Of a DNA stretch of 64,000 nucleotides, positions 59,854-64,000 are shown piece after piece. The notes under the pieces were generated by a model. That model searched no databases. It saw nothing but the letters and a program-made list of their open reading frames with translations, and was not told the DNA's origin. The DNA lies in contig NZ_CP070619.1 in the NCBI RefSeq assembly GCF_017068395.1, positions 4,712,001-4,776,000 of the forward strand, written 5' to 3'. Every line of letters starts with the position of its first letter. Position 1 is the stretch's first letter. The translations under genes were made by a program, and so were the position numbers. The stretch comes from Rhodococcus pseudokoreensis (GTDB taxonomy: Bacteria; Actinomycetota; Actinomycetes; Mycobacteriales; Mycobacteriaceae).

Positions 59854-60894
59854 ATGCGCACGTCTTGGCGGCACCTCGCTGCTCTCACTGTCGGCTCGGC
59901 CCTACTGGTCTCCGCATGCTCGGCGTCCCCGGACGAACCGGCGCCCGAGCAGGCTTCGGAATCCTCCGCGTACCCGATGACCGTCGAGAACTGCGGGCAC
60001 ACCGTCACCATCGACGCACCACCGCAGCGCGCGGTGTCGCTCAATCAGGGCTCGACCGAGATCCTGCTCTCCCTCGGCCTCGCCGACCGGATGGTGGGCA
60101 CCGCCACCTGGACCGACCCCGTCCGCGACAATCTCGCCGCCGACAACGCGAAGGTCCCGCGGCTCGCCGACAACAAGCCGTCCTTCGAGGTGGTTCTCGA
60201 CACCGAACCCGATTTCGTGTCGGCCTCGTTCGGCGGCACCCTCGGACCGGGCGGTGTCGCCGACCGGAGCCAGTTCGACCAGTTGGGCGTCCCCAGCTAT
60301 CTCTCGCCCACCGATTGCCAGGGCAAGACCGACGAGAGCGTCAACGCGGACGGGGCACGCACCGAACCGCTGCGCATCGACACCGTCTACCAGGAGATCC
60401 GCGAACTCGCCGCCATCTTCGACGTCCGAGACCGCGGTGAGCAGTTCGTCACGGAACTGCAGCAGCGGTTCGACGCCGCGTCGAGGGAGGTCGAGGCCTC
60501 CGGGGTGTCCCTGGCGTACTGGTTCGCCGACACCAACACCCCGTACATGGCGGGCTGCTGCGGATCCTCCGGCATCATCACCAACTCCGTCGGCGCCGGG
60601 AACATCTTCGCCGACACCACCAACGAATGGCCCCAGGTCAGCTGGGAGAGCGTCCTCGACCGCGACCCCACCGCCCTCGTCCTCGCGGATCTGAGCCGCC
60701 GCAGCATCGACGGAGATGCCCTCGACAGCAAGATCGCGTTCCTCGAGTCGAATCCGGTCACCCAGCGGCTCACCGCCGTTCGTGACAAGCGGTACATCGT
60801 CGTCAACGGTGCCGACCTGAACCCGTCGATCCGCACCATCGACGGCGTGGAGAAGACGGCGGCCGCGCTGAAGCAGTGGGGACTGGCGAACTGA
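59854..60894 (+). CDS. btuF: ABC transporter substrate-binding lipoprotein, cobalamin uptake
   Basis: A 346-residue class III solute-binding lipoprotein with signal and lipobox LVSAC (Cys22). The Fe-siderophore/B12 binding fold covers residues 45-335. The riboswitch in its leader identifies cobalamin or a cobinamide as the likely ligand; without it the family could also bind siderophore or heme. A CC pair (AGCCGSS, near residues 232-238) is unusual. The permease gene follows after two bases. Confidence 0.78.
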   Translation: MRTSWRHLAALTVGSALLVSACSASPDEPAPEQASESSAYPMTVENCGHTVTIDAPPQRAVSLNQGSTEILLSLGLADRMVGTATWTDPVRDNLAADNAKVPRLADNKPSFEVVLDTEPDFVSASFGGTLGPGGVADRSQFDQLGVPSYLSPTDCQGKTDESVNADGARTEPLRIDTVYQEIRELAAIFDVRDRGEQFVTELQQRFDAASREVEASGVSLAYWFADTNTPYMAGCCGSSGIITNSVGAGNIFADTTNEWPQVSWESVLDRDPTALVLADLSRRSIDGDALDSKIAFLESNPVTQRLTAVRDKRYIVVNGADLNPSIRTIDGVEKTAAALKQWGLAN

Positions 60895-60896
60895 CC

Positions 60897-61931
60897 GTGG
60901 TGGCCACACGATTCGACTCCCGGCCGCTGCTCGGGGCATACCTGCTCGGCGGCCTCGCGGTGCTGGCGGCGTCGATCGCCGTCGTCATCACTATCGGACC
61001 CGCCAGCCTGTCGGTCGGTGACGTCTACGCCGTCGTGTTCGAGCGTCTCGGATTCGGGAGCGCCGACATCAGCCGCATCAAAGAGGGCATCGTCTGGGAG
61101 CTGAGACTGCCCCGCACCCTCCTCGCCGCCGTCTGCGGCGCGGGACTGGCGCTGTGCGGGGCGATCATGCAGTCGCTGCTGCGCAATCCGCTCGCCGACC
61201 CGTTCGTGCTCGGCATCTCGTCGGGGGCGTCCACCGGGGCGGTGCTGATCGCGGTCCTCGGTCTCGGCGCCGGCGCGGTGTCGCTGTCGGCGGGGGCGTT
61301 CGCGGGCGCGGTGCTTTCGTTCGCCCTGGTGATGCTGCTCGCCGCCGGCGCAGGCGGTGGCACGTCCCGGGTGGTGCTCGCGGGAGTGGCCGGGACACAA
61401 CTGTTCTCGGCGTTGACGTCGTTCATCGTGATCTCGTCCGCGGACGCCGAGCAGACCCGCGGTGTGCTGTTCTGGCTGCTCGGCTCGCTCTCCGGCGCCG
61501 ATTGGGCCGACGTCACCCTGTGCGGGGCAGTCACTCTCGTCGGACTGCTGGTGTGCCTGACCCAGTCGTCCGCGCTGGACGCCTTCACATTCGGAAACAC
61601 CGCGGCCGCCGCACTCGGGGTGCCGGTCCGGTGGATCCGGATCCTCCTGCTGACCGTCACCGCACTCGTCACCGCCGCCCTGGTGAGCGCCGCAGGCGCG
61701 ATCGGGTTCGTGGGACTGGTCCTGCCGCACGCCGCACGGTTCCTTGTCGGTCCCCGGCACAGCCGGCTGCTCCCCACCACTGCCGTGGTCGGCGCCATCT
61801 TCATGGTGTGGGTGGACGCGATCGCGCGCACCGTGTTCGCACCGCAAGAGGTTCCGGTCGGCGTCGTCACCGCCCTGATCGGCGTCCCGGCCTTCGCCGT
61901 CATCCTCTTCCGCATGCGGACCAGCCGATGA
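60897..61931 (+). CDS. btuC: FecCD-family ABC transporter permease, cobalamin uptake
   Basis: A 344-residue permease with ten predicted helices. The LRLPRTLLAAVCGAGLALCGAIMQSLLRNPLADPFVLGISSGAS segment spans the conserved first helices and coupling region, and GFVGLVLPHAARFLVG follows near the C-terminus. The GTG at 60897 is taken; a GTG at 60876 inside the preceding gene is an alternative. It overlaps the ATPase start by four bases (ATGA). Confidence 0.82.
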   Translation: MVATRFDSRPLLGAYLLGGLAVLAASIAVVITIGPASLSVGDVYAVVFERLGFGSADISRIKEGIVWELRLPRTLLAAVCGAGLALCGAIMQSLLRNPLADPFVLGISSGASTGAVLIAVLGLGAGAVSLSAGAFAGAVLSFALVMLLAAGAGGGTSRVVLAGVAGTQLFSALTSFIVISSADAEQTRGVLFWLLGSLSGADWADVTLCGAVTLVGLLVCLTQSSALDAFTFGNTAAAALGVPVRWIRILLLTVTALVTAALVSAAGAIGFVGLVLPHAARFLVGPRHSRLLPTTAVVGAIFMVWVDAIARTVFAPQEVPVGVVTALIGVPAFAVILFRMRTSR

Positions 61932-62716
61932 CGCTGCACGCGAAGAACCTCGGCTGGAGCCGCGGCGGACACCTCGTGCTCGACGGGGTGACCGTCGACC
62001 CCGCGGCCGGTGAGACCATCGGGCTGCTCGGCCCGAACGGCTCGGGCAAGTCCTCGCTCCTGCGACTGCTCAGCGGGATCGCCGAACCCGACTCCGGCAG
62101 TGTCCTGCTCGACGGCACCGACATCAGGACCCTCCGGCGACGGCAGGTCGCGCGCCGGGTGGCGATGGTCGATCAGCATTCCGACACCGAGGTCGACATC
62201 ACCGTGCTCGACGTGGTCCGGCTCGGCCGGATCCCGCACCGCGGGGTCTTCGGCGGCGACGAGTCGGCGGACGCCGCGGCCGTCGAGCGGGCGCTCGAGC
62301 ACACCGGCATGACGTCGAAGTCGCACCGGCTGTGGCACACCCTGTCCGGCGGGGAACGGCAACGCGCCCAGATCGCGCGGGCCCTCGCGCAGGAACCGGA
62401 CGAACTGCTGCTGGACGAACCGACCAACCACCTGGACATCCAGCATCAGCTCGACATCCTGTCCCTGGTCGCCGAACTTCCCCTCACCAGTTACATCGCC
62501 CTGCACGATCTCAATCTGGCCGCGATGTTCTGTGATCGCGTGGTGGTGCTCGAGGCCGGCCGCATCGTCGCCGCCGGCCGTCCCGCCACGGTGATCACCG
62601 AGGCGCTCGTCGAGCAGGTGTACCGGGTGCGGGCGGGGGTCGCCGTCGATCCCGTCACCGGCTACCCGACCGTCACGTACCGGCCGCAGTTCTCACGGCA
62701 TCTCGCCGACCTCTGA
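61928..62716 (+). CDS. btuD: ABC transporter ATPase, cobalamin uptake
   Basis: A 262-residue ATPase. Walker A GPNGSGKSS lies near residues 36-44, the signature LSGGERQRAQIARAL near 139-153, Walker B ELLLDEPTNHLD, and the switch His in ALHDLNLA. It powers uptake by the coupled permease. The identical 46-bp palindrome begins directly after its stop codon, which probably terminates the operon. Confidence 0.87.
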   Translation: MTLHAKNLGWSRGGHLVLDGVTVDPAAGETIGLLGPNGSGKSSLLRLLSGIAEPDSGSVLLDGTDIRTLRRRQVARRVAMVDQHSDTEVDITVLDVVRLGRIPHRGVFGGDESADAAAVERALEHTGMTSKSHRLWHTLSGGERQRAQIARALAQEPDELLLDEPTNHLDIQHQLDILSLVAELPLTSYIALHDLNLAAMFCDRVVVLEAGRIVAAGRPATVITEALVEQVYRVRAGVAVDPVTGYPTVTYRPQFSRHLADL

Positions 62717-62762
62717 CCTGTGAGTACTTGTTAACCGCCGGCGGTTAACAAGTACTCACAGG
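62717..62762. repeat. 46-bp perfect palindrome, copy 2
   Basis: Identical to 59631-59676. It starts at the base after the ABC ATPase stop codon. Together the copies bracket the riboswitch and uptake operon (about 3.1 kb). As RNA it is a strong hairpin and a probable terminator. Flanking bases match copy 1 on the right for three more G bases. Confidence 0.85.
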
Positions 62763-62858
62763 GGGCTGCGCCGGAACCGCTTCGAGCGCCTCGTTCAGCG
62801 ACGTTACGAAGCATCAGTTCTCCAGCTGTACTCGGGTGCCGCCGAGTCGTCGGAGTCG

Positions 62859-63884
62859 CTAGGCCAGCTCACGTCGCAGAAGTTCAGCCCCAGCGGCGAG
62901 CGCGACCATCTTGTCTCGTGCGACGCGTCGGCCCAGTGGCGCCATACCGCAATTGGTACTCGGGTAGAGCTTGTCTGCGTCAACAAACGGGAGTGCGCGA
63001 CGAAGGGTTGCGGCAACCTCTTCGGGCGTCTCGATGGTGTCGCTCGCCACATCGATCGCACCCAGCATGACCTTCTTGCCCCGAAGCAGTTCGATCAGGT
63101 CGACAGGTACCCGCGAATTGTGACTCTCCAGCGACACGATGTCGATCGATGACTGTTGCAGCAGTGGAAACGACTCTTCGTACTGGCGCCACTCGGCCCC
63201 GAGCGTTGCCTTCCAGTCGGTGTTGGCTTTGATGCCGTAGCCGTAACAGATGTGAACGGCAGTTTCGCAGCTCAGCCCTTCGGTCGCGCGCTCGAGCGCC
63301 GCTACTCCCCAGTCTTTCAGTTCGTCGAAGAACACGTTGAACGCGGGCTCATCGATCTGGATTATGTCGACGCCTGCCGCTTCCAAGTCCTTTGCTTCTT
63401 GGTTCAGGATAGTCGCGAACTCCCATGCGAGCTTTTCGCGACTCTTGTAGTGGTCGTCATAGAGCGTGTCGATCATTGTCATTGGGCCAGGCAGGGCCCA
63501 TTTGATCGGCTGGTCGGCCGCTGCTCGAAGACGCGTCGCATCCGCTGCGAACACTGACTTTTCGCGGCTCACCGCGCCGACAACCGTCGGGACGCTCGCA
63601 TCATAGCGGTCACGAATTCGCACGGTCTCGCGCCGGTCGAAGTCAACGCCGCTGAGGTGCTCGATGAACGTGGTCACGAAATGCTGACGCGTCTGTTCAC
63701 CATCGCTGATGATGTCGAGCCCGGCACGACGCTGCTCATGTGCTGCAAGCGTCTGGGCGTCGAGTTTCCCTTCGCGCAGTTCGTCGTCTCGCAACTTCCA
63801 CGGCGACCAGAGCTTCTCTGGCTCCGAAAGCCACGAGGGCTTGGGCAGGCTACCGACGATCGAGGTGGGCAGGAGTGTGTTCAT
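62859..63884 (-). CDS. Short (core) methionine synthase, MetE C-terminal type
   Basis: A 341-residue protein consisting only of the C-terminal catalytic barrel of MetE. Zn-binding candidates are in ESHNSR, VHICYGYG and STNCGMAPLGRR. It lacks the N-terminal half of classic MetE, which binds folate. Such core enzymes (MesA-MesD) take methyl groups from other donors. ATG 63884 is preferred (AAAGG upstream); the frame extends to 63935. The gene upstream on the same strand looks like MesX, which suggests the oxygen-dependent MesD type. Confidence 0.8.
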   Translation of the reverse strand: MNTLLPTSIVGSLPKPSWLSEPEKLWSPWKLRDDELREGKLDAQTLAAHEQRRAGLDIISDGEQTRQHFVTTFIEHLSGVDFDRRETVRIRDRYDASVPTVVGAVSREKSVFAADATRLRAAADQPIKWALPGPMTMIDTLYDDHYKSREKLAWEFATILNQEAKDLEAAGVDIIQIDEPAFNVFFDELKDWGVAALERATEGLSCETAVHICYGYGIKANTDWKATLGAEWRQYEESFPLLQQSSIDIVSLESHNSRVPVDLIELLRGKKVMLGAIDVASDTIETPEEVAATLRRALPFVDADKLYPSTNCGMAPLGRRVARDKMVALAAGAELLRRELA

Positions 63885-63910
63885 CTCTGGTACCTTTCGG
63901 TCTCGCACGG

Positions 63911-64000
63911 TCAGGCGGATTGCTTGGTAGCCCACCGTTCAAGAACAGGGCCATACGGTTTCATGAGATTCACCTCGGTGAACTTTCCCTGTGTGGTCGC
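63911..64000 (-). CDS. Probable MesX (DUF1852) protein, C-terminal end (partial at right edge)
   Basis: Only the last 29 codons are in the window, ending KFTEVNLMKPYGPVLERW and a further short tail. The gene runs off the right edge and ends 26 bases before the core methionine synthase start, so the two form an operon. DUF1852/MesX is the known partner of MesD-type methionine synthase. The identification rests mainly on this position and a general resemblance of the tail, and needs the missing part to confirm. Confidence 0.5.
   Translation of the reverse strand, partial: ATTQGKFTEVNLMKPYGPVLERWATKQSA

Noticed and set aside
1..64000. CRISPR arrays, tRNA and rRNA genes
   Set aside because: I saw no regularly spaced repeats and no tRNA or rRNA sequence in any part of the window; a dedicated scan could still find a tRNA missed by eye.

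Overview
The window is a high-GC actinobacterial chromosome segment that looks like Rhodococcus or a close mycolic-acid relative. The support is the gene content and style: a 2-methylcitrate operon prpDBC beside an XRE-type PrpR/RamB regulator, four PucR-type regulators, twin-arginine secreted enzymes, a compact polyhydroxyalkanoate operon, short DUF3263-like and DUF7489-like proteins, frequent GTG starts, and many ATGA/GTGA gene overlaps. I see no tRNA, rRNA, CRISPR array or complete insertion sequence. Genus placement is inference from gene content.

Layout. Positions 1-7.8 kb hold a plus-strand oxidative set: alcohol dehydrogenase (cut by the left edge), aldehyde dehydrogenase, a Baeyer-Villiger-like flavin monooxygenase, a hot-dog protein like 3-aminobutyryl-CoA ammonia lyase, a DadA-type amine oxidoreductase, a seven-helix membrane protein and a monoamine-oxidase-type flavoenzyme. 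After two small paralogous genes (8.3-9.0 kb) comes a 19-kb catabolic island (9.1-28.5 kb). It contains a Rieske oxygenase with its reductase, a VOC protein, PucR and LysR regulators, two near-identical amino-acid/amine permeases in opposite orientation, an amine oxidase, an aldehyde dehydrogenase, a DapA-family lyase, a trimethylamine-dehydrogenase-like flavoprotein, two short-chain dehydrogenases and an MHS-type transporter. The Rieske enzyme has a bridging Glu, as in carnitine and betaine demethylases, so the island probably degrades an N-methylated or other amine; the substrate is unknown. Its two minus-strand operons carry duplicated leader regions, and the second leader still has a frameshifted fragment of the VOC gene upstream.

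Positions 28.6-34.3 kb form one translationally coupled operon: acyl-CoA ligase, PHA synthase, MaoC hydratase, PHA depolymerase and acyl-CoA dehydrogenase. Next come a small DUF7489-like gene, a TetR regulator, a 4-coumarate-CoA-ligase-like enzyme, a PucR regulator, a thiolase/acyl-CoA dehydrogenase pair controlled by a divergent TetR gene with four AGTACT sites, a GAF-PucR regulator and a glycolate/lactate-oxidase-like flavoprotein.

Positions 45.0-54.3 kb look like a copper and redox region: MFS exporter plus cysteine-synthase-like enzyme, Tat-exported DyP peroxidase, PCu(A)C copper chaperone, small membrane protein, PepSY membrane protein, another membrane protein, a secreted berberine-bridge-type oxidase and a Cys-rich four-helix copper-binding protein. 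Then come prpR and, divergently, prpDBC (54.5-59.6 kb) for propionyl-CoA use. A cobalamin riboswitch follows and leads a three-gene ABC uptake operon bracketed by two identical 46-bp perfect palindromes. The right edge holds a short core-type methionine synthase and the end of a probable MesX partner gene.
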